DNA from: Thiomargarita sp.
Lineage (GTDB): Bacteria; Pseudomonadota; Gammaproteobacteria; Beggiatoales; Beggiatoaceae
NCBI GenBank assembly: GCA_020720115.1
Contig: DYPD01000034.1
Span: forward strand, 1 to 34,427
DNA: 34,427 bases
Direction: 5' to 3'
Position 1 is the first letter of the stretch. The number at the start of each line of letters is the position of its first letter. Position numbers and translations under genes: made by a program. This document shows positions 6,440 through 15,258 of the stretch, piece after piece. The notes beneath the pieces were generated by a model that saw only the letters and a program-made list of their open reading frames with translations, had not been told where the DNA came from and did not search any database.

Positions 6440-8173
6440 CTATCCCACCACTGCTAAATGTTCAATGCGCAGTTGTAGGGTTTTGCTGCTGCGAAACAAA
6501 TTGACCTCTAAACGATAAGCAAGCTGGAGTTGTCGGGCGTGTGGCGACCAGTCAGTATCTTGCGTATTGAATGCAATGGCTTCTACCAGCAACTCGCTGT
6601 CTATGGGTTTAAGCAATAGCTTTAAGTGGCGGTCTTTTAACAGACGTTTTTCTACTAGAACAAAGCGCCCGTCAAATAGGGGTTCAGGAAAATGCTGTCC
6701 CCAAGGCGCAAAATTGCGCAATAGTTCGGCAAATTCTAGGTTGAATTCTGCCGCCGTTAATTCACCGTCGCTGTGAATCACGCCCTGTAAATCGTCGGCG
6801 CTTAAATGCCGCCGCACTTGTGCGTCAAAGGCTTGTTGAAACGCGGGTAAATGCGCTTTGGGTAAACTCAGCCCAGCCGCCATTGCGTGACCGCCGAATT
6901 TTGTCACCATGTCGGGGTGGGCAGTGGCGATGGCGTCTAGCACGTCACGGATATGTACGCCTGCCACTGAACGCGCTGACCCTTTGATTTCTTGAGGATT
7001 TTCTGTGTTTAGCGTAAATACGATGACAGGGCGATGCCATTGATCTTTGACCCGTGAGGCGAGAATGCCGATGACGCCTTGATGCCAATTTTCTTCGTAC
7101 AGGCATAAGCCAAAGGGCAGTTGGTCTTGGCTATCTATTTGTAAACGCTGCAAAATAGCTTTGGCTTCGGCTTTCATGTCGTCTTCAACAAAGCGGCGTT
7201 CTTGATTCAGTGCGTCTAGTTCTTCGGCCTGTACTTGTGCGCTTTGGAGGTCGTCATTGAGTAAGCATTCAATGCCGTAGGACATATTTTCCATGCGTCC
7301 GGCGGCGTTGAGGCGGGGTCCTAGGTAAAAGGCTAAATCGCTGCTGACGAGCTGTTCGGGGTCGCGTCCGGCGACTTTGATCAGGGCTTGAATGCCGGCG
7401 CAGGCGGCTTGGCTACGCATTCGCGCTAAACCTTGTGCGACTAAAATGCGGTTGTTGTAGTCCAAAGGCACAACGTCGGCAACTGTACCTAATGCCACTA
7501 AATCCAATAGGTTAGCTAAATTTGGCTGGGGGCGTTGCGGATGAAACCAGCCGCGCTCACGCAGCCGCGCCCGCAATGCCATCATGAGATAAAAAATCAC
7601 GCCGACGCCTGCCAGATGCTTGCTTGGAAAGCTGTCGCCGATTTGGTTGGGATTAACGATGGCGTCGGCGGCGGGCAATTCGCGCCCAGGCAAGTGATGA
7701 TCTGTGACCAGCACGCGCATTCCCGCCGTTTTAGCGGCTTGCACACCGCTGAAGCTGGCGATGCCGTTGTCCACCGTAATCAGCAATTGTGCTTGCAAAG
7801 GCGCGGCAAGTTGCACAATCGCGGGGGTTAAGCCGTAACCGTGTTTGATGCGATCCGGCACTAGATAATCCACCCGCGCCGCGCCCATTGCCCGCAATGC
7901 CCGCACGCCGACCGCGCAACTGGTAGCACCGTCGGCGTCAAAGTCTGCCACAATCAAAATGCGCCATTGGGCTTCTAGGGCTTGCACTAACAAATCCACT
8001 GCCGCCGTTATGCCTTTGAGCTGTTGCGGCGCGACGAGCTTGTTCAAGGCGTAATCCAGTTGCTCAACGGACAACAGCCCGCGACTGCTGAGGATGCGTT
8101 GTAGCACTGGATGCAGATCAGCGGGTAATTGATGAGGCACAGCGGGACGGCGTTGGATGCGGGTATGATTCAT
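6440..8173 (-). CDS. recJ: Single-stranded-DNA-specific exonuclease RecJ
   Basis: RecJ is the 5'-3' ssDNA exonuclease of the RecFOR recombination and mismatch repair pathways. The 577 residues match the family length. DHH-superfamily motifs are visible: I-V-A-D-F-D-A-D-G-A-T-S (D77, D79, D81), L-I-T-V-D-N-G (D135), T-D-H-H-L-P-G (D158, H159, H160), and the DHHA1 motif G-G-H-A-M-A-A-G-L-S-L in the C-terminal half, followed by the RecJ OB domain. The start at 8173 (M-N-H-T-R-I-Q-R-R-P) puts the conserved L-P-A-D-L-H-P-V-L-Q-R-I-L region at about residue 20. It is probably monocistronic. Confidence 0.97.
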   Translation of the reverse strand: MNHTRIQRRPAVPHQLPADLHPVLQRILSSRGLLSVEQLDYALNKLVAPQQLKGITAAVDLLVQALEAQWRILIVADFDADGATSCAVGVRALRAMGAARVDYLVPDRIKHGYGLTPAIVQLAAPLQAQLLITVDNGIASFSGVQAAKTAGMRVLVTDHHLPGRELPAADAIVNPNQIGDSFPSKHLAGVGVIFYLMMALRARLRERGWFHPQRPQPNLANLLDLVALGTVADVVPLDYNNRILVAQGLARMRSQAACAGIQALIKVAGRDPEQLVSSDLAFYLGPRLNAAGRMENMSYGIECLLNDDLQSAQVQAEELDALNQERRFVEDDMKAEAKAILQRLQIDSQDQLPFGLCLYEENWHQGVIGILASRVKDQWHRPVIVFTLNTENPQEIKGSARSVAGVHIRDVLDAIATAHPDMVTKFGGHAMAAGLSLPKAHLPAFQQAFDAQVRRHLSADDLQGVIHSDGELTAAEFNLEFAELLRNFAPWGQHFPEPLFDGRFVLVEKRLLKDRHLKLLLKPIDSELLVEAIAFNTQDTDWSPHARQLQLAYRLEVNLFRSSKTLQLRIEHLAVVG

Positions 8174-8252
8174 GAAACAAACGACGGCTTGGCAACAAGC
8201 ACGGGGTTTTTATAGAAATAAAGCACTGGCGGGAAATTCCTTACATAAAACT

Positions 8253-8290
8253 ACCAAAGTTTCCAAGTTTTGCGACCTGAACACTTTGGT
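8253..8290 (-). other. Weak hairpin after the lysozyme gene
   Basis: An 8-bp stem (accaaagt / actttggt) with a 22-nt loop lies just past the 3' end of the minus-strand lysozyme gene. There is no T-tract on that strand, so a termination role is only possible. Confidence 0.25.
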
Positions 8291-8310
8291 TAGAAAGCCT
8301 TGGTGTTTGT

Positions 8311-8994
8311 TTACCAACCTTGCAATTGAAACCAACCTGCGCGATTAAGCACGTCTTTAGAATAATCGCGTCCAGTGGTTTTGCAATCCACATCGCTGCC
8401 CGCCGAAATGCAGCCATAGGTAGCAGTTGCGCCTGCGTTGTAAGCCGCAATAATGGCACGCAGCATTTGCGTAGCAGGTACATTGCGCTGTTCAAAAAAG
8501 CTGCGGGCGCTGTTGAGCACGGTGCAGGCATATAACAGATTAGCGCGTTCATTTTGCCAGTTACCCGTGCGAGCAAATTCGTGCCAATCGTAATCAATTT
8601 GCATCAGTCCGCGCCCGTAACCCGGTCCGTCGTTGGGTTCGAGACCGGTACGCGCACCGCGTAGCGGGCGCTTGGCGAAATCCCCACGTCCGCCCGGACC
8701 TGGCGGCGTGAGGGCTAATCCCCAGTGCGATTCCCGCGAACCTATGCCGCAAATAATCGCAGCCGGCAAGTTGGTTTTCTGTGCTGCTTCGAGAATAATG
8801 GAACGGTATTTGTTGGCTTGCTGCAATTGGCGCAACATGGTCGAATCATTGATTGCCAGGGTAGTGGCGAAGCGTTGCTCGCCAGTGGTGTTGCTGCCGC
8901 CGCCACCGCTGACAATAATGCCACCGCCGCCGGCTGAATATTGGTTGGTGGTTTTACTGCCAAATAATGAGCCGAAAAAGCTGAATAATCCCAT
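8311..8994 (-). CDS. Goose-type lysozyme-like protein
   Basis: This 227-residue protein has a lysozyme-superfamily (GH23) domain in its C-terminal two-thirds. The catalytic-type Glu is E88 in G-I-G-S-R-E-S-H-W-G, followed by G-Y-G-R-G-L-M-Q-I-D (125-134) and A-A-Y-N-A-G (183-188), which is the goose-type order. The N-terminus (M-G-L-F-S-F-F-G-S-L-F-G-S) and a Gly-rich linker (22-33) replace a normal signal peptide, so export, if any, would be non-classical or phage/secretion-linked. The start is supported by a strong aaggagaac ribosome-binding site. A toxin or effector hydrolase is an alternative to housekeeping muramidase; no immunity gene is recognisable nearby. Confidence 0.8.
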   Translation of the reverse strand: MGLFSFFGSLFGSKTTNQYSAGGGGIIVSGGGGSNTTGEQRFATTLAINDSTMLRQLQQANKYRSIILEAAQKTNLPAAIICGIGSRESHWGLALTPPGPGGRGDFAKRPLRGARTGLEPNDGPGYGRGLMQIDYDWHEFARTGNWQNERANLLYACTVLNSARSFFEQRNVPATQMLRAIIAAYNAGATATYGCISAGSDVDCKTTGRDYSKDVLNRAGWFQLQGW

Positions 8995-9191
8995 GTTGTT
9001 CTCCTTGTCATGCCTTAGCCCTTATCCTAGACTGAATGCCGCTCATGCGGCGTTCAATCCCGTTTAATCGCCTCAGATGAATATCATCTGTTTGATCTAA
9101 AAAGCCTTTTAGGCGTATAAAAAGCCTGTTTTGGTTGCCAATTGGCATAGAATCCCAGAAAAAACCTATTTATGCAATGGAGCTTGCACTG

Positions 9192-11162
9192 ATGAATTCC
9201 CTTAAGAAGTTGACGATTTTATGTTTATTTTTCCTCCCTTACCCACTGTCTGCACAACTCCAAAACCCGTCGCTGGAAGCCCAGCGCCAACTGTTTCTAA
9301 CTGCGCAGAATGCTTTAGAAAATCAAGATATTGAAGGCTTCCAAGCCAGCCTGCAAAAGCTTGGCGATTACCCGCTGAGCTATTATTTACACTACCAATA
9401 CCTTGCCCCGCGCCTGCATATGGTTGGCACTCAGCCGCTTAAAGATTTTTTTCGTGCTTATCCCAACGCGCCTTTGAGCAACAGCTTGCGTTACGACTGG
9501 CTCAAGCATTTAGCCCGCGAAGCCCGTTGGGAGCAATTCATCAGCGATTACAGTCCGCAACTGAAAAATCCTGATCTGCATTGTCACTATGTTGCCGCTC
9601 GCTTGCAGCGGGGCGATAACGACAAAACGCTACAGGAAGAGGCGCGGCAGCTTTGGTTAAACGGGCGTTCACAGCCGAAAGCGTGCGATGCGGTGTTTGA
9701 TTATTTGTATAGCCAGCAAATGAACGATGACTTGCTTTGGCAACGTTTGCGTTTGGCAATGCTGGAGAAAAACTTTCCGTTAGCTAAATTTTTAGGCAAA
9801 AAACTCAGCGACACTGGCTTGCAAAGACACCTGGCGCTGTGGCTGCAAATGGTGAGTAACCCATTATCAACACTAGAAAATTTGACTGAATCCGATAGCC
9901 AAAATGTACGCGAAATCCTGCTTCAAGGGCTGCACCGCCTGGCACGCAAGGATGTCAGCAACGCCCAGCGTTTGTGGCAAAATCTTAAGGATAAATATGC
10001 CTTTAGCGCGGACGAGCGCGATGCCATGCAACGCGAACTGGTGTTGCGGGTCGTTTTGAGCGAACAACCGACCGCTTGGCAGCAGCTTAAAACCTTGACC
10101 TCTCAGCAATTTGATCCCAGCTTGCAACAACTTTTTTTACAATACGCACTGCAAGCACAGGATTGGAAAGCTATTGTTGACGTAATCCAGCGATTTTCGC
10201 AGGATACCCAAGATCAACCCCAATGGCGTTATTGGGAAGCCCGCGCTTTGGAACTGGGCGGCAAAGCCAGCATCGCCAAAGACCTGTACAAAGATTTAGC
10301 CAAAGAACGAGATTTTTATGGTTTTTTAGCCGCTAACAAGGTCAATCTGCCTTACGTTTTTAACCATCAAAAGACGCCACTACCTGACACTGATGTGCAG
10401 GAACTTTATAAAAAACATCCCGGATTAGCGCGAGCACAGGAGTTTTTTGCGCTGGGTATGGTTTTGGAAGCGCAGCGTGAATGGCAAGCAGAAATGGCGT
10501 ATCTCAATCAAGCGGAAATGATTCAAGCGGCTGCCTTAGCGCGGCAATGGAATTGGTATGATCGCGCCATTTTTACCGCTGCTAAAGCTGAGTATTACGA
10601 CGATTTAGACATGCGCTTTCCGCTGGCGTTTTTAGAACAACTGAGCGTGGGCGCAAGCGAACAGGGCGTGGATTTGGCGTGGGCTTACGGCATTATGCGC
10701 CAAGAAAGCGCCTTCCGAGCGGATATTAGCTCCCCAGCCGGAGCGATGGGCTTAATGCAACTGATGCCCGCTACTGGTCGCGCAATGGCAGACAGCATTG
10801 GCTTAAGCCTTGAAAATACGCAGGATATTTATCAAGTCGAGACGAATATCCGCCTTGGCACTACTTATCTGCGGCACATGTTAGACCGCTTTAACGGTAA
10901 CTACACGCTGGCGACAGCCGCCTACAATGCCGGACCCGGACGCGCTGCACAATGGGCAGACCGATATGCCTGTTTGCCAGCGGATATTTGGGCAGAACTC
11001 ATTCCTTTCCGCGAAACCCGCACCTATGTGCAACGTGTGCTGACTTATGCGGTGATTTTCGATGCCCGTTTACAAGAGCGCGGCTTAGTCGAAAAAATCC
11101 GCCCGCTGCGTTTGCAAGCGGTGAGCGGTGAAAACTGTGTGCCGCTCACGGCGCAAAATTAG
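9192..11162 (+). CDS. slt: Soluble lytic murein transglycosylase
   Basis: Slt cleaves peptidoglycan glycan strands to 1,6-anhydro-muropeptides in the periplasm, the substrates later recycled through AmpD. The 656-residue protein from the ATG at 9192 begins with a good signal peptide (N-S-L-K-K-L-T then a hydrophobic stretch ending P-L-S-A). A long alpha-superhelical region fills residues 30-470. The catalytic SLT domain follows: I-M-R-Q-E-S-A-F with E505, then S-S-P-A-G-A-M-G-L-M-Q-L-M-P and A-T-A-A-Y-N-A-G-P-G. The frame is open to 9135, but the ggag site and signal peptide favour 9192. Confidence 0.95.
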   Translation: MNSLKKLTILCLFFLPYPLSAQLQNPSLEAQRQLFLTAQNALENQDIEGFQASLQKLGDYPLSYYLHYQYLAPRLHMVGTQPLKDFFRAYPNAPLSNSLRYDWLKHLAREARWEQFISDYSPQLKNPDLHCHYVAARLQRGDNDKTLQEEARQLWLNGRSQPKACDAVFDYLYSQQMNDDLLWQRLRLAMLEKNFPLAKFLGKKLSDTGLQRHLALWLQMVSNPLSTLENLTESDSQNVREILLQGLHRLARKDVSNAQRLWQNLKDKYAFSADERDAMQRELVLRVVLSEQPTAWQQLKTLTSQQFDPSLQQLFLQYALQAQDWKAIVDVIQRFSQDTQDQPQWRYWEARALELGGKASIAKDLYKDLAKERDFYGFLAANKVNLPYVFNHQKTPLPDTDVQELYKKHPGLARAQEFFALGMVLEAQREWQAEMAYLNQAEMIQAAALARQWNWYDRAIFTAAKAEYYDDLDMRFPLAFLEQLSVGASEQGVDLAWAYGIMRQESAFRADISSPAGAMGLMQLMPATGRAMADSIGLSLENTQDIYQVETNIRLGTTYLRHMLDRFNGNYTLATAAYNAGPGRAAQWADRYACLPADIWAELIPFRETRTYVQRVLTYAVIFDARLQERGLVEKIRPLRLQAVSGENCVPLTAQN

Positions 11163-11290
11163 ACTGGTTGCGCTGGGTATTGATTGGCTAACGCCTACTT
11201 GCCGTTGTCTCGCTGTGCGCTTCGACAAGCTCAGCAAGCGACGGCAGATTTACCAACAACTTCTATCGCCAAAGTTCATCATTTGTATGA

Positions 11291-11329
11291 TTAAGACCTT
11301 CCAGGTTTTTGAAACCTGGAAGGTCTTAA
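11291..11329. repeat. Perfect 18-bp-stem palindrome
   Basis: Two 18-nt arms (beginning ttaagaccttccaggttt) are perfectly complementary around loop ttg. It sits between convergent slt and the REC-kinase gene, with no T-tract. It could act as a terminator or mRNA-end stabiliser, or be a member of a dispersed palindromic repeat family. An imperfect inverted repeat lies just upstream at about 11202-11246. The rest of 11163-11376 holds nothing else I can identify. Confidence 0.75.
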
Positions 11330-11376
11330 CTCACATTTATCTTGCAACTGATACATTTTCGCTATAGGTGTGCTTA

Positions 11377-12564
11377 TTATTTTTCCACCACTTTGCTATT
11401 CCAGTATTGGCTGAATTGTTGTCCTTGCTCCTGGTCTTCTATGAAATCGAGCACTTCAGGCAAGCTGAAATAAAACAAATTACCCACTGCGCCCAAGGCT
11501 TCAACCCCAGCTACACCGCCGTAATGTTCTGCGATGCGTTGCACAATAGACATGCCTAAGCCTTCTTGTGCGTGTTCTATACTGTTGAATGCAGCAAAAA
11601 CTTGTTTACGTTTGGCTTCACTTAAACCAGGCGCATTGTCTTTAATCCAAAAGCGAATAAAACCGCTGCCGTCGCCATCTGCGCCCAGTTCTAGGCGAGG
11701 CGGGCGACCGCCATTTTTTAAGCCGTTGCTGATGTAATTTTCCCAGACTTTTTCAATCCAAGGTGCATAGCCCCAGGCAGAGGGCCATTGCGCCGGCAAT
11801 TTGAGTTGTCCGTTGTATTTTTTTACTAGGTAATCCAGTCGCTCTAGCACTTTGGTGACAATCTCGCCCATTTTGAGTTCATCCATGCTGCCACTTTCTG
11901 AGCGGACTTCTGCCAGTAATAACAAGTCATCAATGGTAGCGACCATGTCGCGCCGTGATTGTTCTATTTCATGGACGAATTTGGCGGGTTCGGGTTTATC
12001 CAGTTTTTCTAAATCACTGAGGAGGATTTTAGTTAAGCCCGATAAGCGTATCAGGGGTTTTTTTAAGTCGCGGGCAACAATGCGGGCGTAAGCTTCTAGG
12101 TCTCTGTTGCGTTGTTCTAGGACTTTATTGTCTTGTTCACGCATTTGAATTTCTTGTTCTAATAAGCGGCGCATTTTGTTGACGCCTAAGTGGGCGTTGA
12201 CCCGCGATAGCACTTCTTCTTGTTGTACGGGTTTGGTAATGTAGTCTACTGCGCCTATTTGAAAGCCTTGCACTTTATCTACTGTTTCAGTCAGGGCGGT
12301 CATGAAAATCACGGGGACATCTTTGGTTTCTGCATTGCTTTTCAAGCGGCGACAGACTTCAAAGCCATCCATATTAGGCATCATGACATCTAATAGAATC
12401 AAATCTGGGCGAGCGTATTGCAGTTGTTCTAAAGCGTCTTCGCCATCTTGTGCAACTCGTACTTTGAAATCATGTTCGCGCAAGTAGGTAAACAACATTT
12501 TTAAGTTATTGGGCACATCATCTACAATCAATAATGTGCCTTTGCTTATTTCTTTTGTATCCAT
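11377..12564 (-). CDS. Response regulator receiver / histidine-kinase-like hybrid lacking the H-box His
   Basis: Residues 8-128 are a complete receiver domain: acidic pair D15/D16, phospho-acceptor D59 in L-I-L-L-D-V-M-M-P-N-M-D-G-F, T/A switch M-T-A and K111 in K-P. A coiled-coil linker (130-160) leads to a DHp-like helix, then a HATPase_c-like domain with N-box N-Y-I-S-N-G-L-K-N-G-G, G1 D-N-A-P-G-L and G2 E-G-L-G-M-S-I-V-Q-R-I. At the H-box, expected V-A-H-D-L-K-N-P-L, the protein reads V-A-R-D-L-K-K-P-L, so the phospho-acceptor His is Arg165. It therefore probably cannot autophosphorylate normally. MITE copy 2 lies 40 bp upstream of the start. Confidence 0.88.
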   Translation of the reverse strand: MDTKEISKGTLLIVDDVPNNLKMLFTYLREHDFKVRVAQDGEDALEQLQYARPDLILLDVMMPNMDGFEVCRRLKSNAETKDVPVIFMTALTETVDKVQGFQIGAVDYITKPVQQEEVLSRVNAHLGVNKMRRLLEQEIQMREQDNKVLEQRNRDLEAYARIVARDLKKPLIRLSGLTKILLSDLEKLDKPEPAKFVHEIEQSRRDMVATIDDLLLLAEVRSESGSMDELKMGEIVTKVLERLDYLVKKYNGQLKLPAQWPSAWGYAPWIEKVWENYISNGLKNGGRPPRLELGADGDGSGFIRFWIKDNAPGLSEAKRKQVFAAFNSIEHAQEGLGMSIVQRIAEHYGGVAGVEALGAVGNLFYFSLPEVLDFIEDQEQGQQFSQYWNSKVVEK

Positions 12565-12604
12565 TGCTTTTTTCCCCTGACTAATTTCATTGGTTATCCA
12601 GTTT

Positions 12605-12697
12605 TATAGTAGGATTACTCAATAATTATATTTTTATAATTATTAAGCATATGATTTTATATGTCTTTTATTTTAAAGATTCAGTAATCCGACTATA
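12605..12697. mobile_element. 93-bp MITE-like element, copy 2 (inverted)
   Basis: The reverse complement matches copy 1 (354-446) at 92 of 93 positions, including both 15-bp terminal inverted repeats, the bounding TA dinucleotides and the internal palindrome. It lies between the recN 3' end and the 5' end of the REC-kinase gene, so it may have altered that gene's promoter. Relative to its downstream gene it is oriented opposite to copy 1. Confidence 0.88.
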
Positions 12698-12698
12698 A

Positions 12699-12731
12699 CA
12701 TTTCTCGCGCAAGTGATTTCAATGCCGCCCA
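12699..12731. repeat. Deletion-bearing duplicate of the recN 3' end
   Basis: This 33-bp stretch, abutting the MITE, repeats 12734-12783 except that 17 internal bases (12747-12763) are missing. The stop codon of recN lies inside it. It appears to be a scar of a short tandem duplication plus deletion. Confidence 0.75.
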
Positions 12732-14380
12732 AGCATTTCTCGCGCATGAGCCAGCGTTTGTGCAGTGATTTCAATGCCGCCCAGCATTCGGGCAATTTCT
12801 TCTACGCGCTCGCTTTGATTTAAACGCACTAAGTCGGTTAAGGTGCGGTCTGCTTGCGCCTGTTTGCGCACCCGTAAATGCTGTTGTCCACAGGCGGCGA
12901 CTTGCGGCAAGTGGGTAATGCAGAGCACTTGCCGTTGTGTGCCTAACGCCGCCAGTTTTTGTCCGACAATTTCCGCTACGCCACCCCCAATACCGACATC
13001 CACTTCATCAAACACCAGCGTCGCTACTTCGCTGCCTTGTGCGGTGATGACTGCAATGGCTAGGCTAATGCGCGACAATTCTCCGCCGGAAGCGACCTTG
13101 TGCAAGGGTTTGGGCGATTGTCCAGGATTGGCGCTGACCAAAAACAGCACTTCATCTGTGCCCACTGCTGCCGGTGGCGCTTCGGGCTGGGCTTGCACTT
13201 CAATCACTAAGCGCCCGCCTGGCATTCCTAACGGCTGCATCTTATCAGTGATAGCCAGAGCCAAAGTGTGCGCCATCTGTTGGCGTTGCTGGGATAATTG
13301 AGCTGCTGCTGCACGATAGGCTTTAAGCGATTGTTTTAGTTCAGTTTCAAGCCGCGCTGCACGTTCTTCATACTGCTCTAATCCGAGCAACTGCTCGCGC
13401 AATTGCACCAGCAAAGCCGGCAGGGCTTCAATCCGCACCTGATGTTTGCGGGCGGTATCCTGTAGCTGCGCCAGCCGTTGTTCTAGCCAATCTAAACGCT
13501 GCGGATCCAGTTCTAAGTGATCCAAGTAATGCTGCAATTCATGCGCGGCTTCTTGCCCTTGAATCAGTGCAGCATCCAGCATGTCCACTATGGGCGCGAG
13601 TTTCGCGTCATGCGCCTGCATATTGGAAAGCTCGCGTAGCGCCAGGCTTAAGCTGGAAAGCGCTGCCGTGCCCTGTTCACCTTCTAGGGCGGTCAAGGCG
13701 ATTTGTCCGCTTTCGAGCAATTGATTGGCGTGAGCTAGGCGCGAATGCTCGGCTTCCAGCGTTTCTAGGCTGGTTTCTGTGAGTTCCAGCGCTTCTAGCT
13801 CTTCGACCTGATAACGCAATAGGGTTAATTGCGCTTGGCGATCTTTGCCATATCCGCCTAACTGTTTCAATTCATTACGCAATTGCTTCCAGTGCGTATA
13901 AGCCTCGGTGACTTCCTGTAACACCGGATTGGGCTTGGTCATGCCATCCAATAATTGGCGCTGCGCATCTACGCGCAACAAGGCTTGATGGGCGTGCTGG
14001 CTATGAATGTCTACCAGGGTTTCGCCCAGCGCGCTGAGGTTTTGCACGGTAATGCTGTGCCCGTTTAGGAAGGCGCGGGAGCGTCCGTTGCGGCTGACCA
14101 GGCGGCGAATCACGCACGGTTCGGTGACGGGTAATTGCTGCGCTTCTAGCCAAGCACGGGCGCTGGGCGTTAAATCAAAGCATCCGCTGATTTCGGTGTG
14201 TTCGCAGCCCTCGCGCACCACGCTGCTGTCGGCGCGTTCACCCAGTAACAAACCCAGCGCGTCAATGATGATAGATTTGCCCGCGCCCGTTTCGCCGGTA
14301 ATGACCGTCAAACCCGCGTCTAAGTCTAGGCTTAGGGTTTGAATAATGACAAAATCTTGCAAACTGATATTTCGCAGCAT
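12719..14380 (-). CDS. recN: DNA repair protein RecN
   Basis: RecN is an SMC-like ATPase acting in recombinational double-strand break repair. Starting at 14380 gives M-L-R-N-I-S-L-Q-D-F and 553 residues, the usual length. Walker A G-E-T-G-A-G-K-S lies at 29-36. A long coiled coil occupies about residues 150-350. The C-terminal head has the ABC-like signature L-H-K-V-A-S-G-G-E-L-S-R-I, Walker B T-L-V-F-D-E-V-D-V-G-I-G-G and the C-I-T-H-L-P-Q-V-A-A switch. The frame is open to 14395, but the internal Met matches the family start. The final residues come from the small duplicated scar at the MITE junction, and the conserved part is intact. Confidence 0.96.
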   Translation of the reverse strand: MLRNISLQDFVIIQTLSLDLDAGLTVITGETGAGKSIIIDALGLLLGERADSSVVREGCEHTEISGCFDLTPSARAWLEAQQLPVTEPCVIRRLVSRNGRSRAFLNGHSITVQNLSALGETLVDIHSQHAHQALLRVDAQRQLLDGMTKPNPVLQEVTEAYTHWKQLRNELKQLGGYGKDRQAQLTLLRYQVEELEALELTETSLETLEAEHSRLAHANQLLESGQIALTALEGEQGTAALSSLSLALRELSNMQAHDAKLAPIVDMLDAALIQGQEAAHELQHYLDHLELDPQRLDWLEQRLAQLQDTARKHQVRIEALPALLVQLREQLLGLEQYEERAARLETELKQSLKAYRAAAAQLSQQRQQMAHTLALAITDKMQPLGMPGGRLVIEVQAQPEAPPAAVGTDEVLFLVSANPGQSPKPLHKVASGGELSRISLAIAVITAQGSEVATLVFDEVDVGIGGGVAEIVGQKLAALGTQRQVLCITHLPQVAACGQQHLRVRKQAQADRTLTDLVRLNQSERVEEIARMLGGIEITAQTLAHAREMLGRH

Positions 14381-14457
14381 AGCGCGCAAGTGCATCTGAA
14401 GTTGTAGAATAAAAAAGAGAAAATCGCTTTTGTGCGGGCTTTTTTTAGTACGGCATT

Positions 14458-15258
14458 TTAAGGCGCGGCGCGGCGCTTTGATACTTTATCATGCAAGTGT
14501 AGCAACGCCTGCAACAAGCCTTCGTCATCGCTTTGGGGGGCAATTGCTGCTGCGCCTTGCACGCCGGCTTGACGCAGCTTATCCAGTAAACGCGGGCTGA
14601 TCAGCGCCCAGCTTTTATCTTGTAACCAAGGCGGATTGCCGAGCAATTGCAATAGATTTTGCAGCCCTTCACCACTGCTGATAACAATGCTGTCAATTTC
14701 GCCTTGCACCAACCAGGGATGTGCGTTTTTATCCAACACGGGCACACAGCGGCGATACACTGCGACTGTGTCCAGTTGCGCTCCACGCTCGCGTAAGGTT
14801 TCCGCCAGCAGTTCGCGCCCGCCTTCGCCGCGCAAAATCAGCACCCGTTTGCCCTGCATCTGTTGTAATTCGGGTAATGCCAGCAAACCTTCACTGTTGA
14901 ATTGCGCCGGCAACCAATGCGGCGCACAACCCAAGGCTTGCATCGCCGCAGCCGTGCCCTTGCCAACAGCCGCCAGTTGCAATTGAGCTGGCAAAGCACC
15001 GTTTTCTAGCAATTTGGGCAGGGCGTAATGCACGGCGTTGGCGCTGATGAAAATCGCCAGTGCGTACTGTTCTAGCCTGTTCCGACAGCGTTCCAAGGCG
15101 CTGTCGTCTGCTACGGGCTGTATATCAAGCACAGGAAACACCCAAGGGATGCCGCCGCAAGCGCGAATAAGCGCACAAAGCGGCTGGGCTTGATGCGCTG
15201 GACGGGTCACGAGAATGCGCTGTTGCGCTAAAGCCTGGGCAGAAAGCGGCAGTTTCAT
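14458..15258 (-). CDS. hemD: Uroporphyrinogen-III synthase
   Basis: HemD cyclises and inverts hydroxymethylbilane to uroporphyrinogen III in heme, siroheme and cobalamin synthesis. The 266-residue protein shows the usual weakly conserved pattern: [10 protein letters not shown] near residue 15, [31 protein letters not shown] and [10 protein letters not shown]. The ATG overlaps the hemC stop by 4 nt (ATGA), indicating translational coupling. The call is strengthened by this neighbour, since HemD sequences diverge greatly. Confidence 0.94.
   Translation of the reverse strand: MKLPLSAQALAQQRILVTRPAHQAQPLCALIRACGGIPWVFPVLDIQPVADDSALERCRNRLEQYALAIFISANAVHYALPKLLENGALPAQLQLAAVGKGTAAAMQALGCAPHWLPAQFNSEGLLALPELQQMQGKRVLILRGEGGRELLAETLRERGAQLDTVAVYRRCVPVLDKNAHPWLVQGEIDSIVISSGEGLQNLLQLLGNPPWLQDKSWALISPRLLDKLRQAGVQGAAAIAPQSDDEGLLQALLHLHDKVSKRRAAP

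Noticed and set aside
8633-9067. Long plus-strand frame opposite the lysozyme gene
   Set aside because: It is antisense to a gene with clear lysozyme motifs and a strong ribosome-binding site, and its own composition is not protein-like.
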